The translations under genes and the position numbers were made by a program. Source: Monodelphis domestica (Eukaryota; Chordata; Mammalia; Didelphimorphia; Didelphidae). Taken from it: a stretch of 64,000 bases of DNA. Numbering within the stretch: position 1 is the stretch's first letter; each line of letters begins with the position of its first letter. Under the pieces are notes generated by a model. The model did no database searches. It was not told the DNA's origin and worked only from the letters and a program-made list of their open reading frames with translations. Of this stretch, positions 1-12,959 are shown one piece after another. The stretch is taken from assembly GCF_027887165.1 (NCBI RefSeq), contig NC_077227.1, forward strand, positions 443,948,895 through 444,012,894. Direction: 5' to 3'.

Positions 1-1339
1 AGCCCCAAATGACACTGTTTAGTCTTTATATAAAGAAATGTTAAACATATTTACTGATTACACTTAAGGAGCAATAGTAGAGAATTTTGGTGACACATTT
101 AGACCTATGTAATAATGTTTGGGCTTATATATCTTTACATGTGAAGATTGAGTTTTCAGTCACTATGTTATATGTTATGTAGTAAGTGAATTAATACTTT
201 AGTACTTTAAGGGTTCATGATTTTCCTTGGCATCATGACTCTCCAAACCCATTGTAGATCACAATCCTGCTTTAGTCATCACTCTTCGCCAATTTGCTGG
301 TACAGAAGAATTCATTGCCCTGTGGCTTCTCTGAAGTCCTCTGATCCTCCAGTGAAAAACACAGTGTCATCACTGGCCACTTTTTAAGTTTTTCCAGCAG
401 AGGTAGAAATCACATGTACTACCAACATAGTGTTGGAAAATCCAAGGTCAGCTCCATACCACATTAAACATAAGTGTGAGTGACTTCTGTGTATGTTAAA
501 TTAAGATTCCCCTAATGAATAAGACCCCAAAAAGAAAATCAAGAGATGGGAGGGGCACTCTTTAAATTTTCAATTGAATTAACTGTTCTGATGGGCCAAT
601 AATAGAGACTATGAAGTTTGAATTACAGAAAAATAAAAAATGAGATAGGCTCTGCTATTAAGGACTCAAGGCTAATTTTTTTAACGGGCATAGGAATAGC
701 ATTATATATATAATATATATTTAAATATATGTGTTATGTTAGACATATACAGACTTAATGACAGGACATGGATTACAAAATTAAAATTTCTTAAGACATG
801 AAGCTAAATTTTAAAAAGAATGCTTCTCAAACATCAATGACAATTTTTTAAGTGAATGAATGTGAATGAATGAAGTATTCTGGTCCAAAGCATCTTTGTA
901 AATACAAGAGTTTCACTGGAGAGTATAGAATTTTAATATATTTTTAAAACAACATTCTATTTTTTCCTACACCAGAATCTCCTTTCTATAAACACTGTCC
1001 TGAACATAGAGCAAATATAGCTTGACAATGTAGTAAATCAGTTTTAAATGCTCTTCTCTATTATATAATTGGGCTATGTTCCATTCATGCTCAGGATCTA
1101 CCTCCCATTATCCTGCAGTACTCTGATTATATTACAATGATTATATTACAACAGTTGAACTGTCACACTACTCACTGAACTTTACTGAGTTAGCAGCATT
1201 TTCAGCTTTGAAATACTATTATTCCTATATTCCTAGATAACTATGTATATACAGAACTACAGAGTATACATATTTCCTTCTTATGAAAAGATAATGAAAG
1301 ACTTTCAAATGCACTAGAGGATCATACTCAAAAATTAGA
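1..1339. other. Unassigned AT-rich DNA
   Basis: No gene and no repeat that I can name. A short TA-rich run lies at 701-731. No open frame longer than background, no CpG cluster, no LINE or SINE signature. Confidence 0.6.
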
Positions 1340-1470
1340 AAACTCTGCCACTCGAGCTCTATGGCCTTCAGTATATCACTTAAACTCTCAAGACCTTACT
1401 TTCTTTATCTGTAAGATGGGAGGGTTAGAACTCTCAGTTCCTTTCCAGCTCTAACAGCTTATGATTTTGA
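1340..1470 (+). repeat. MIR-type SINE fragment
   Basis: Shows the old CORE-SINE/MIR order: a region ending in a loss-of-position 'tcacttaaactctcaagacct', then 'tctttatctgtaagatgggagggtt', then 'ctcagttcctttccagctct'. The last part is the usual MIR-related tail in marsupial DNA. Strongly diverged. Confidence 0.55.
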
Positions 1471-2744
1471 AACTTACCACAATACTCAGAACTTTTGTCT
1501 GAAATGACCTTTGTCTCATCTCTACCAATCATTCTGTGTGGCCTACTAGATATTACAGCTCAGTTCCAAGGTTGCAATCTCTCTGACTGTAGCTTGTTTA
1601 CTCTGCCCACCACATCAATGATGTTGAATTCATTATATACTTTAGAATTTTCTGCTTTAATTTTTAATGCTTGGATTTTTAGGATAGCTGTTTCTGAAAT
1701 CTTTCCAGGCCATAATATTTCAATGAGTCACTTGCAGAGTCTAAGTATTTCTAAAGTAATGACTTTGGAGGGAGGAAAACAGGGATTTCTGTACAAAGGT
1801 CCAATTGTCTACACAGCTAAAATGGATTAACACAATTAAAAATCCCCAAATAACCTCCCAACCTTGATTAAGCCAATTCAGATGATTATAATTTGTTTCC
1901 AGTGTCTTGAATTAATCACAATGTTGTTTGCTTGATAAAAACCAGTTCACAAGATCAAAACTTTTAACTAATCTACTTATAACTAGACTACCTCAGAGAC
2001 TCCTATGTCAAGCAATCACCAGGTACTTCTTGCCTAAGGAACTACTGAGGTCTCCTTCTATGTTAGATTATTAATATCCTTTTAGCATTTACCTTAGATG
2101 AATAGCTACAAGGACATACCTAGCATTCTCTCTCAAGGATAACTTTGCAGCTAGCCAAACACAAAGCACTTCTTGACCTAAGTCTAGGATGATCTTCTGA
2201 TTAATACTATCATAGAAGCTTTGTGAGAGGAGGTATGGGAATATATGTTCCTACATGTCAGACACCCTTAAAATATCTCCAAAATAATGTTTTCTTTTTC
2301 AGACCCACCTATTTGCTGTAATTTTATATCTAGGGTTGTTTAGCTTATGAAGGAGAACAGTATACATATAACCTATTCTATTAAACACTCTGGAAAAGAA
2401 GTTCAGAGATTTTGTATCACCACTCACTCATGTACAACCAATGAAACTGAAACTAGGAGGTAGGTTTCTTTGAATGTTTCTGAAAATCCAAAGTCTAGAA
2501 ATGCATCTGGCATAATAAGTGTGCGAGCCAATTTGTGTGGCAGATTTTCAAATGCATTCTGCAACTATTGTATTCCTTGAAAATAGAACAGTTTCTTTAG
2601 ACATTGGGTGTTGCAACACCAAGTTTTTGAACCACAAATGAACTTGGTAGGATAAGAATCAGGCATTAATTTTATTGGTATCTTGTGGGATTTTTAGATA
2701 CTTTTTTTAAAAGAAGTGTTGGTGAAAGAGTCAGCACAATACCT
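1471..2744. other. Unassigned DNA
   Basis: No named repeat and no supported gene. A 111-codon open frame at 1495-1830 has no recognisable domain and is treated as chance. Confidence 0.55.
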
Positions 2745-2925
2745 AAGTTCATAGATTTAAAGCTGGAAGTGGTTTTAGACATCATCTATTACAGCCCTCT
2801 TGAAAACTGAGACCTAGAATGGTTAAGCAATTTTGTCAGTCAACATAGAATCAGCAGAATAATCAAGTTTTGAAACCAGGTCTTCTTTTTCCAAATCCAC
2901 AGTTCTTTCTCCTGTACCACAGTGT
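2745..2925 (-). repeat. MIR-type SINE, old
   Basis: Antisense MIR pattern: 'aaagctggaagtgg..agacatcat', 'gaaaactgagacctagaatggttaagcaa', 'aaaccaggtcttctttttccaaatcc', ending in the 'ctcctgtaccaca' block. Confidence 0.6.
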
Positions 2926-3284
2926 AGTAATATGCAGGTCATAAAAAGTTTGCCTTAAAGCATTATTGGAAACTATCTGGCTTATTATTGTGGAGGGAGC
3001 ATGATTGATTGTTGAACTTCCCTTTTGGCTTACTGGGGCTATTCTACTTAAAACACCTGTCAATTGAGGACCCTAATGTTTATACCCCATAGATTGACTA
3101 TAGATCCTCTGGGCTGGGCCCCACATAAAGATAAGCACAATAAAGTTCGTTGGGCAAAGCCTGAAAATTACTTTCTGTATGCCACTCCTATGTTATTGTG
3201 GCCACAGCACTAAATGTATATCTCAGGTCTGTCCCAAAACCAACTCTTTCAATTCTTCCTTCTTTCGTTTCTTCATTCCCACCT
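2926..3284. other. Unassigned DNA
   Basis: Nothing recognised; no open frame of note. Confidence 0.5.
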
Positions 3285-3410
3285 ATCTTCTATCACTCCT
3301 CAAATATTTATTGAACTATCAATGTGTGCAAAGCCCTGAGTGGGATAAAAGAGTACTAGGATACAAAAATGGGTAAGACAATTCCTACTCTCAAAGGGCT
3401 TTGGATTGTC
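3285..3410 (+). repeat. Old LINE 3'-end-like fragment (L2/CR1 group?)
   Basis: Matches the pattern 'caaatatttattgaactatcaatgtgtgc..gccctgagtgggataa..gatacaaaaa..ctcaaagggcttt'. This interspersed block (last-exon-like 'feature' of many mammalian loci) recurs in this window at 12,545, 15,490, 33,165 and 33,355. The exact family is not resolved by eye. Confidence 0.5.
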
Positions 3411-5029
3411 GGGTAAATCTAATTTCTTTTACCTGTTTTCTTTAATTCTTATAAAAATTTCCCCCCTTATCAACTAAAGAAACTTTTACTTTTTATCCAC
3501 AAAGCTTCAATATTGTTTTATAGAGAATTCTCCTACATTTAATAATAATTCCTTTTGGGTTCCAAGGAGAACTCACTTTAATCTATAGTATTAGGATAAA
3601 CAACATTTTTTCTGGTAAGGCTCCAGTAATCCAAAAGAGAAAAAAAAATCAATTACAGGCCACCATGAAGTAAAAGGCTCCTTAATATAGCAAATGCTGT
3701 TAGAGTGAGGCCCCAAGGCAATTCTCATTCTTTAATACTTTTCTCTCTCTTTTTCTCCCTCCCTCCCTCCCTCCATTCATTTTTCTTTCATTTTTCTATT
3801 TCTTCTTCCTTTCTTCCTCCCATTGTTTCTTTCTTTCATCTAAGAACATCTAAAATCAGAGTGAAAGTGCAAATCTACTGAAAAAGTGTGAATAGTAAGA
3901 TTTCTAAAGCACAGAGGCATTTCAGTTTTTTAGATCATTTCTAAGAATAAACTTATTAAACTGTATGATTATATAAATCTAATTGTACGGGCTTCCATTT
4001 TCTTGCTACTTTCGAAAGAAATGAAATCTTTCTCTGATGATTTTGTAGTCGTACCATCTCTGTAAGTATACATGATTGGTTCTTTTTTGATTACCAATAA
4101 GTAATAATAGCCAATAATAATGCTTTTCTAGTTTCATTTCTTAATTAAAGAGCTACACTATTGGCTTCCCACATAGTCCAGTGTGAATATGTTTTGAATG
4201 GATTGCTTTTAATTCTGGTGGAGGAGAGAAATTATAGTTATTTTTGGAGGGTTTATTCTATAAAAATGTGAATGTTCAGAGGCAACCTGAAAATGTAGCT
4301 TTGGCTTATAATATTTCTGTTCTAATAAGCTAAGGTAGTATTTTATTTCCTTACTTATTTTAGACAGCAATAATTCTAAACACTTTTCATTTTTAAAATA
4401 ATTCACAAGCACTTAATTTATCCTCCCACTGCCAGAGAAAAAGAAACCAATATTTATAGTATGTCATCCTGACATCCTTTATTTTGGCAAGACTTTTATT
4501 GGCTCTGAAAAAAACATTGTACAATTAAGGTTACTGGGGCTTTTTCTGTCCTTTTTAGCTAATGAAACCTGGTAATTGGAGATGTTTAAACTGTCATCAG
4601 GTCTTAGATGTAGGCAGACTCAGCTTCTTTGAGACTGAAGGGAGAGATGGCAGTGTCTCTCTCAGAGAAATGGCAATGCTATTCTGTACTATACCTGCAA
4701 GATGTGGTGTGTGATTAGGACCTGTTGCATATTGCATCAGAACTCTATTCAGCTATGTGGAATTAGGGCATGATGAATATCAACAGGCATCTAGCAACCT
4801 CAGAAGAATTCTGCTCTCCTGAGGCTTAGGAAGGCCAGGAGCCAAATTTTCCAATGTACTCTTTTCCTACCTCTTCAATGCATGTGAACTCATATAAAAA
4901 CCTTTACTCTGCTCATTTTCTAGCTGGAATTGCTGTAGTCTTATTAGAAACTCTCTTTTTCTGCACAGGATGACCTGCCATGGAGGACTGCTGATTCTTT
5001 CTGCACTTGTATTTGAACTTTCTTTATAG
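3411..5029. other. Unassigned DNA with pyrimidine tract
   Basis: A CT-rich tract runs 3741-3835 and includes (TCCC)n at about 3757-3775. Otherwise AT-rich DNA without a named repeat or gene. Confidence 0.55.
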
Positions 5030-5840
5030 CTTCAACCTTAATCACTTTGCACCTATCTTATTCTTCTTGTTGATTTCCCTCCCTACCCCACCCCCACTCC
5101 ATTTCAACCTGCTTCAGTCCAAACTGCATGTAGCTGCCAGGAAAATCTCAAGCACTATATGATTTATAAAATCCTTCCCATATCTAAACCTTATTATCCT
5201 TTGATCCTGTATGACTCCTCCGGTCAGGAATTTAGGGTGGCTACATATTTCCTACTGAATTAAATCTAAATTTCTCAGCTTAGCATTCATTTAGGATCAT
5301 CTGTCAGCTGGACCTGGCCTCCCATATATCCAATTTCATTTCTAATTTTTCTTCACCATCACCCCTTTTTAACAGGTCTCAACATTTCTTATCCCTTCCT
5401 ATTTCAATGTCAGAATATTCACCTTCCAGAAATGTTCTTCCTGCCTCCTTTCTGGCAATCTAACTCATTCAATTATTTTAAGATGTGTCTCAGAGATCAC
5501 CTTCAAGAAACTTTCTTTTAATGACTTCTGGCAAACTAGCTTTGATCACCTCATTGACCCCTTGGTTTCTTGATACTCAGTATACAATTTGGCATACCTA
5601 CTCAGGTACTCTCATTTGCTCTGTACTTATATAATTGTATATCTTGTTTCCCTAACTAAATTATAAATACCTCATGGGCAAGAATTGTAACTTCATCTTT
5701 GCTTCTCTTCATAATAATAATTACTCATCTATATAGCACTTTATAGTTTCCCATTTTTACATCATGCCTAGTATTAGTGCCCTGGACCATCATAGATGAT
5801 TAATATGTGCCTAGTAAATTAATCAATAAATCATTATTAT
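5030..5840 (+). repeat. LINE-2 (L2) 3' part, old
   Basis: Follows the L2 3' order: 'tcaacctgcttcagtccaaactgcatgtagctgcc', 'cttccagaaatgttcttcctgcctcc', 'aagatgtgtctcagagatcacct..caagaaac', 'aaattataaatacctcatgggcaagaattgtaactt', ending with 'gatgattaatatgtgcctagtaaa'. Heavily diverged. L2 supplies the 3' end used by MIR SINEs. Confidence 0.7.
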
Positions 5841-6984
5841 GGGGAAGTATGGCCATTATCAATGAAAATGGAGTATATTATGACCAGGTATGTGTAAGTC
5901 TCCTCTATTCAGTTTTGTCATGACCTCCAGAGTAATTATTGTCCTTGGAGTAGATCTAGAGAAGGGAGGCATGTATGATGTAGCCTAGGAGAGAAAGCCC
6001 AGTGAAAGAGTAACCTGCTATATACCAGAGATGAGGCCACAGCTGAGGAAGAAACAAACCTAAGATAATACTATAGAAATTTTCTATATTTTCTATCCTT
6101 GGGCAAAGGTGTAGTAGCTCCACTTTAGTTACAATCCTTTGTTCCTTGGAATAAGACAATAAGTTTTAACAGTCCACATTTGTGAGTTGGATTGTTTGTG
6201 TAATTTCAATTTCCAGATAAAGCTCTATATATTATACCACATAGACACACTTATACCATGCATATAAAACCATGCTTTGGTGAAGCTACCAATTCCCTCT
6301 GACTATTGCAATCTTTTCAAACTATACTCTTCCATTTTATACTCTGAATTCACTGCTTTTTTATGAATTTCCAGGGATGAATGATGTACTTAAATAAGAA
6401 ACCAGAAGCAACAGTATCAGAAACATCCTTTCCTAAAGACTTTTATGACCCTTAAGAATAGGAAACTCTCTAATCAGTATCATAGTCCATCCCTTAATTT
6501 CTCGACCTTTCTTGTCAATTGTGCCTTTCCTAAATTGTCTTCTAAAATGCTCATATAGAGAAAAAGTATTATATGCTCCCCAAGTAATATGTCTATTCTC
6601 CATTAGAGAATATATATACCTCTGATAGAATCAGGTGATTTAATTGGAATCCTTTAGATATTTGAGTGACACCAGCATTAAGATATTTATATACATTAAG
6701 CTCCTGAATTCTTTGGCATAAGGAAATGAGACATTTGTGAGCCAAAGTATTGAGTACTCTGGCATTCAAATGACTTCCGGGTAATTCCTCCCACCTTTCA
6801 GAGTATTTTGCTCATGTCTGAAAAACTGAGGTTAAGACTTGGGCTGGAAAATGAAATGGGTACTCAGGAAGGATGTTTAGAGATTAAGTTTTCATAGAAT
6901 TTTAAAGTTTTATCTTAAGTTTGAAGTTTATATAAAGCATATAGCATACTATCTTGAAAACTATCCAATGGAATAGAATCAACA
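5841..6984. other. Unassigned DNA
   Basis: No gene or repeat that I can support. AT-rich. Confidence 0.5.
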
Positions 6985-7125
6985 TCAATCAACTCCATTT
7001 TGCAGGTGTGAAACTGAGATCCATAGAGGAAACATGACTTGATGTAGGTCACATTTTGAATTAAGGCAGAAAGACCAAATCCAAGTCTCTTAACACCCAA
7101 TCCAGTGTTTCCCATTACAACATAC
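6985..7125 (-). repeat. MIR-type SINE fragment
   Basis: Antisense MIR core: 'ccattttgcaggtgtgaaactgagatccatagaggaaacatgactt', 'gtaggtcacattttgaattaaggcagaaagacc', 'ccaagtctcttaacacccaatccagtg'. Confidence 0.55.
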
Positions 7126-7734
7126 TACTTTATATTAGTTGAACAGGCTTGGTCAGACCACTCTCAAATCATGATCTTTTTTTCGTTTTGTATTTTTTTT
7201 CTTGGAGAAAACACAAAGTTTGGAGCTATCACATCATGTTCAAGAATAAAGCAGAACATTTTGCATCTTTACACACTTTAGGGGTCTTTCTTACTACAAT
7301 GGTAATGGAGATAGCTAGAGCACAATTTTTTTAATATAGTCTTCAGAGCCAATATAAGGACGCACATTTGTGAATTACCATTGGTGAAAGCAAAAGATAA
7401 ATAAATACTGTGCTTTGATTACCTCTGACTGGAGCTACACAAAAGAATGCATTAAACTAATTAATTAATACAAGCCTTGAGGATACCTTCAGAAACTACC
7501 TGTAAGGGTAAGGTTTCTCCATCTCACTATCTAGAACTTGATCTCTAGAATCTTCTCTTCACTTTCAAAGACAAGGGAAAGAATCTGGATCAGTAGCATC
7601 TCACAGAGTTGAGGGGTGGGTGGCTGGATAGCGGAATAAGTGATGAAGAGCACAAAGCCACATTTTCATCAGACTGGAAGAGATTTCCCCAGGTCTTTTG
7701 TCTTCTACCTAGAGCAAAGAACCATCTAGAGTCT
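7126..7734. other. Unassigned DNA
   Basis: No repeat or gene recognised. Confidence 0.5.
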
Positions 7735-7870
7735 AAAAACCTGAATTTTAGTCTATTAACTTGTTTAAGCAAATGACTTCCTCTTCCTGGATCTCAGTTT
7801 CCCTTGTAAAATAAAGGTGTTGGGATTGACTAGTCTCTGAGGTCCCTTCCAGTTCTAGGAATCTATGTTC
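7735..7870 (+). repeat. MIR-type SINE fragment
   Basis: Contains 'aagcaaatgacttcctcttcctggatctcagtttcccttgtaaaataaaggtgttggg', then 'gtcccttccagttctaggaatct': the MIR 3' half with the marsupial tail. Confidence 0.65.
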
Positions 7871-8929
7871 CTATATTTTCCCAAGTTTCCCATCTTTACT
7901 ATGTAACATTTCTGGCTCCTATCTCTTAACCCAAAGGAACAGCAGAGATATAGCTATATTGAAGTGATTGTCAGGGACCCAACCAAATAGCCCCTGCCGA
8001 CACATCATTCATCTTGTTCATGTTTATAGTATTCTAGTACAGTACAAAAAAAAAAAAAGCTGGAGCACAGCTGGAGCCTCTGCCTTGTCCCAAGATATAA
8101 AATATCAAGGGATTTTGTTTAGAGATTGTCATAACATTGTACAGTAGCACAAAAGAAAACCATATTAGCATAACAATATGATTAGGTTTAACTGTACAAA
8201 GATGTTGCCAATTTTACTTCCTCTAAGAAAAAAAGAAAAGGAGGAGACTCATTTGGCATTCTATGCCTGCTTTTGTTTTCAGACACTTTGTATTTTTTTA
8301 AAAATGACCTCCTTCCCTTGTGCATTTTTATGACTCTTATTGCCATAAGATCTTCTCTAGTAATCGCTGTAGAGGAATAGGTGGGAAGAAGGGAAAGGGA
8401 ATCAGGGAGTATCTATGAATTGGCCTAAAATCCAGAAAGCAGCAGACCATGTCTCCCTTCATGGCCTTGCCAGAAATACTTGGTTAGAACCAGGAGGTCA
8501 AGGTCCTTACCCCACTCCCTGGAGCTAATTGGTTTATCTCTATTCCCCACTACAGGAGAAACAATATCCTTTAAACATGAGGATAATGATATTGATTCAT
8601 CATTAAAAGGGATGTAAAATTTGGCATACTTTAATTAGTAGAAGAGATGGGAAGCCCTGATCCATCTATATGCTCTCATCCAGTCCTCCTGGATCATCTA
8701 AATTTAGAAATGCAATCTATAGGCATGGCATTGAGGGAATAAAATTATGTCCCAAAGGAGACAACCCTTGACCTTGGCCTCATTCGTCCTTTGTTCTAAT
8801 CAACTGAGCTAACCTAACAATGTGTAGGGATATCCTTATGTTGAAAATTAATAGTTAGCCCTTCCATATAATATTCTCCCAATTGTGATATCAGAGTTGG
8901 ACTCTAGCTTTGTGAGCATTAGTGCAATA
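7871..8929. other. Unassigned DNA
   Basis: One A-run at about 8046-8058. No supported gene or repeat family. Confidence 0.5.
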
Positions 8930-9080
8930 AAGCATTATGGTACAGTGGAAAGAATACTGAATATATACCCAGAAGACCTAGATGTCAAACCCAGTTCTAT
9001 CAATTTCTAGATATGGAACCAGGAGTTTGTTTCCTTATGTGTAAAATGAAAGTAATACCTCTCAGAATTGTTTGTGATCT
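8930..9080 (+). repeat. MIR-type SINE
   Basis: 'attatggtacagtggaaagaatactga', 'cccagttctatcaatttctagat', 'tttccttatgtgtaaaatgaaagtaatacctctcagaattgtttgtga' give head, core and tail of a diverged MIR copy. Confidence 0.65.
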
Positions 9081-9082
9081 GC

Positions 9083-9822
9083 TCTGGAGCAATTTGAAAA
9101 TATGCTTAACGAAGTCTAAAACTATTTTGATCCATTAGTACCATTACTAGGTCTATATCCCAAAAAAGATTTTTTTAAAGGGTGGGGGAGGACATTTCTG
9201 TACAAAAATATTTATTGTAGCTCTTTTTGTGGTCATAAAGAATTGGAAATTGAGGGGTTGTTCATCAACTGGGGAATAGTTGAATAAGTTGTGGTTTATG
9301 ATTCTGATGGAATACTATTGTTCTATAAGAAGTGACAAGTAGGATGAGTTCAGAAAATCTGGTAAGACCTACATGAACTGAAGCAAAGTGAATTGAACAG
9401 AACCAGAACATTGTACAAAATAACAGCAATATTTTTTGATGAACAACTGTGAATGACTTACTTATTCTCAGCAATGTATTGATCCAAGACAATCTCAGAG
9501 ACTCATGATGAAAAGTGTTATCTGCCCTCTGAGAAAGAACTGATAAGAGTTTGAACAAAGACTGAGACATACTATATTTTACTTTCTTTCTGCTTTTTTT
9601 ACTTGAGATCTTTTCTAAAAAATGACTAATATGAGAAAATATTGTAAATGATTCATTGTACATATAAAATCTATGTCAGATTGCTTACCATCTCAGGGAG
9701 GGATGTTGGGAGGGTCAGAAGGAAGGAGAGTATTAGGAATACAAAACTTTAGACAATAAATGTTAAAAATTATTTGTACATGAAATTGGGGTGGGGGATA
9801 AAATATTATATTTTTAAAATCA
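9083..9822 (+). mobile_element. 5'-truncated old LINE-1, 3' end
   Basis: Begins in the last part of L1 ORF2 ('ggagcaatttgaaaatatg', then the block for K-N-W-K-L-R-G-like residues at about 9240) and runs through a 3'UTR with 'gtaagacctacatgaactg', 'agaaccagaacattgtacaaaataacagcaata' and a G-rich purine stretch. It ends in 'gggataaaatattatattttta'. Many stops: a dead fragment. The same L1 3' end occurs on the minus strand at 57.5-58.1 kb, and a short plus-strand piece at 54.06-54.24 kb. Confidence 0.7.
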
Positions 9823-9828
9823 CAGATA

Positions 9829-10035
9829 GGGGCAGCTAGATGGTTCAGGAGATAGAGAGCCAGACCTGGAGAAAGAAGACCCTGGGTTCAAATATGGCTC
9901 TGGACACTTCCTAGCCTTGTGACCTTGCGCAAGACACTTAACCCTTATTGTGTGACCCTTTATTCTCTTCTGCCTTGGAACTGATATTTAATATTGATTT
10001 TAAGACAGAAGGAATGGATTTTTAAAATAAAATAA
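9829..10035 (+). repeat. tRNA-derived CORE-SINE (SINE1/Opo-1-like)
   Basis: Head 'ggggcagctagatggttcagg', middle 'ttcctagccttgtgaccttg', tail 'cttctgccttggaactgata' and an A-rich end. This is the A-tailed marsupial SINE thought to be moved by L1. It abuts the 3' end of the L1 just upstream. Confidence 0.8.
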
Positions 10036-10084
10036 GTCATTGATAATGAATATAAATCACTTTGTATATCACAAAGCATTTTAT

Positions 10085-10875
10085 ATCAATTTATTTCAAG
10101 ACTTCATGAATATGTGATCTCATTGGTATAACTACCTCTCCACTCAAGCAGATTGCAATTCTCTTCTAATCCCGTGCAAATCTTATACCTGTCTTTCCAT
10201 AAATATTCACCCATATAGGACATATCCAACATGATGGAGACTTTCTTTGGATTCTTTCAATGTTTCATTGATTACATTGTAGCATTGGGCTGTCCAACCC
10301 TACATTTCTTATACATTGCAAATCTGTCTCCTTTTTCTGGTTACAAATGCTATTGATGATGTCTCATACACCACTTCTCATGCACAAATCATCATATTTA
10401 TCCCATATTTATGTTGATGACTATCTACATCTGCCATGTATCTTTACATTCACTCTTTGATCATCTACAGTTTTTATTTTTCTGAGATCATGGTATTCTC
10501 ATCAGTCATAGTTACAAAGTATCACCAGAAGGATAGTGGTGGTTTTCCAGAGATGGGCTTTTGCATTAGGAAAAAGTTTGAGATCATTAAAACTGCTACC
10601 TAAGCCTTCCAGTCCACTTTACTTCCTCCTATTAAACTCTGGATCCAACCCATTGTCCAAATGTAGTACCTAGCAAGATATCTAATCACATGCAATCTGA
10701 GCCATATACTTTTTATCATTCTCTTTGTTTCTCCAATTTATGTAACTAGGCAATCTTTTCTGAATGGCTATGGATCTGGTGACAATTAGATGTTCCAGAA
10801 CTTGATTAAGTTAGGATCATCAAGAAACGAAGTATATGAAGAGATTTGCCATCAGTAGGAAATATCTTTTCTATT
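10085..10875 (-). repeat. RTE-like LINE fragment (copy 1)
   Basis: Diverged but clearly related to 12,960-13,760: shared blocks include 'catctgccatgtatctttacatt' against 'catctaccatgtatctcttcatt', and 'gaatggctatggatctggtgacaa' against 'gaatgattatggatctaaattt'. Pyrimidine-rich plus strand and the style of the blocks suggest the antisense of a LINE coding region, most likely RTE class. The family call is tentative; the relation between the two copies is firm. Confidence 0.5.
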
Positions 10876-12334
10876 TGGACTAAGGAAACTTCTCATGGCC
10901 AACTGCCCTCTTCAAGTGAGACATAAAACAGATTAGTATTATATTATTATCATTGTTTTATTAACTTAATCTACAAATAGTCTTTTGTAACTATAATTTT
11001 ACATATATGAAATTCTTATATCTACCCAAAATAAAAAGCCAGATACTGGTTCTCCAGGAACCAGGGTCACCTGTTTTATAATGGATTTTTGATTAATTTC
11101 TCAGAACATAGTGAAAAAATAAAACATGACTATAACTGGGCTAATCATTCAGTCAAAGAAACTATAGAACTGAACTGTTAAATGGAATGACGCTAAGAGT
11201 TTGTGACACCAATCAGCCTTGGAAAACATGTTGTCCTTTTACCTAGCCAAAAAGAGGAGGTCATGGGAGATGCATGCTTACAGAGGGAGGAATTAGAGGA
11301 ATCCTTTACCTATCTTCCAATTTTAGAACATTGATTCATCAAAGTTCCAAACTTAATCTCTTGGCTTTGATGAATTCTAAAACTAAAGTGCAAGTACTTC
11401 TTTTTTAACTGTTAGCTCTCAAGGCTATATTTTGATGCTGAAGTATTATAGATGGTTATAGTGAGAAAGAACCCTGCAGTATAGTATAGTCCCTTTATAT
11501 CAGATGTTTTATTTTTCCCTGACTCATGTTTTTCAAGGTAGAGAATATTTTCTGTAACCCAAGACAGGGAAAAAAAAGTGTTTTGTTTTGTTTTGTTTTT
11601 ACAAGGGAAAACCCTTTTCCAAGATCAAATAAACACCTTAGTTTTTTGAAATGGAGAAGATAAAATTTTACATTACATGAAATATTCTAAACTGACCCCT
11701 CATACAAAATGCTTCCCAAAGTGGAATATAATCCCAGTTTGGACAGTACTGCAGCACTGGCTCATCTGTCACTTGCATGACTCAATGAAGCTCTGTTTTA
11801 TAACCTGATTGCCCAACTTGCACCAACAAATCATAAGTAGGCTGTAGGTAATATTGTACAAACTTGAGTCAGAAAGAAACTAAAAGGTGGTTGCATGCCT
11901 TTTCTTCTCCCCAGTCTCCTCTTTCTGTCAGCATTTATGCCCACCTGCTTGGATCAATCAACACCAGCTGGATACTCACCGGTCTGATGTGCTGATGTAA
12001 TTCCCAACATTTGTGAGAAACTAATAATGTCCATGTAGTTTCTTCTATCTTTCCAGCTTGGAAGGAAGGCTGCCTTCTTTGTATAATCCCTCCCCTTTCT
12101 TGGCAGACAGGTAGCGCTTGGTATGAAGTGACATCACTCTGAAACTCCCACACATTAATTACAGATATGAGTCCTTAAACATGACTGTCATTTCTACAAC
12201 TGAAAAAGACTTTAAAAATCCAGACAAGGTGAAAAAGAGAAAATTTACAACTTAATCTCAGTCAGTTCTTTCTCAAAGGATTAATTCATTTTGAGAAATT
12301 TGGGTAGGGAGCTATCTCAGGAATTTAGAATCCA
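10876..12334. other. Unassigned DNA
   Basis: A (GTTTT)n run lies at about 11,581-11,600. No gene or repeat otherwise supported. Confidence 0.5.
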
Positions 12335-12500
12335 AGAACTTTAGAATTAGAAGGGACCATAGAGATCATCTAATCCAGTTCTCTTATTTTACAAATGAGG
12401 AAACCTAAGCTGAGAGGAGTTAAGTGACTTGTTCAAGATCATTGAGTTAGTTGGAGCTAAACTAGGACTCCAGATCCTCAGCCTTTTGTTCTTTTAACCC
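12335..12500 (-). repeat. MIR-type SINE
   Basis: 'ttagaattagaagggaccatagagatcatctaatcc', 'ttattttacaaatgaggaaacctaagctgagaggagttaagtgactt', 'aactaggactccagatcctcag': a good antisense MIR-type copy. Confidence 0.75.
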
Positions 12501-12544
12501 CCTTATCCTGTCTCTCCAAATTCATAATTTTGCTGAGAGATAAC

Positions 12545-12690
12545 ATATGAATTCAATACAATTTCATTTAAAAAGCTTTTATCAAATACTATTTTTCCAG
12601 GGACTGTGCTAAGCACTAGAGATGCCAATAAGAAAAACAGACAATCCCCACCCTTTAGGAACTTACAATCTAATAGGGGAAAACAATACA
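12545..12690 (+). repeat. Old LINE 3'-end-like fragment
   Basis: 'gcttttatcaaatactattt', 'gggactgtgctaagcactagagatgcc', 'caatccccaccctttaggaacttacaatctaatagggg'. Same family as 3,285 and 33,355. Confidence 0.55.
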
Positions 12691-12959
12691 CAAAAGGAAT
12701 CTAAAAGGGAGGTGTACTGGGTTAATTGTGGATAGCAGGTACCAGGGCATGCTGTTGTTTCAAATCAAGTCAAAAGTCAGAGCTAAACAGAGCATTTTAA
12801 TTGCTACTTTAGATCCTTAGAACATTCTTTGCACTCTGCCCAGAAACCACTAAGTTTGGGTTACTCTGCTTAGCATAGTCCCTATAAGACCTTAGGAAGG
12901 ATATTCAATATTCTGTGAGTACCAAGTTGAATTACTGATTCAGGAATTTGAAGGATCTA
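12691..12959. other. Unassigned DNA
   Basis: Nothing recognised. Confidence 0.5.

Noticed and set aside
1495..1830. 111-codon plus-strand open frame
   Set aside because: No domain, no splice context, composition like its surroundings; length is expected by chance in 64 kb.
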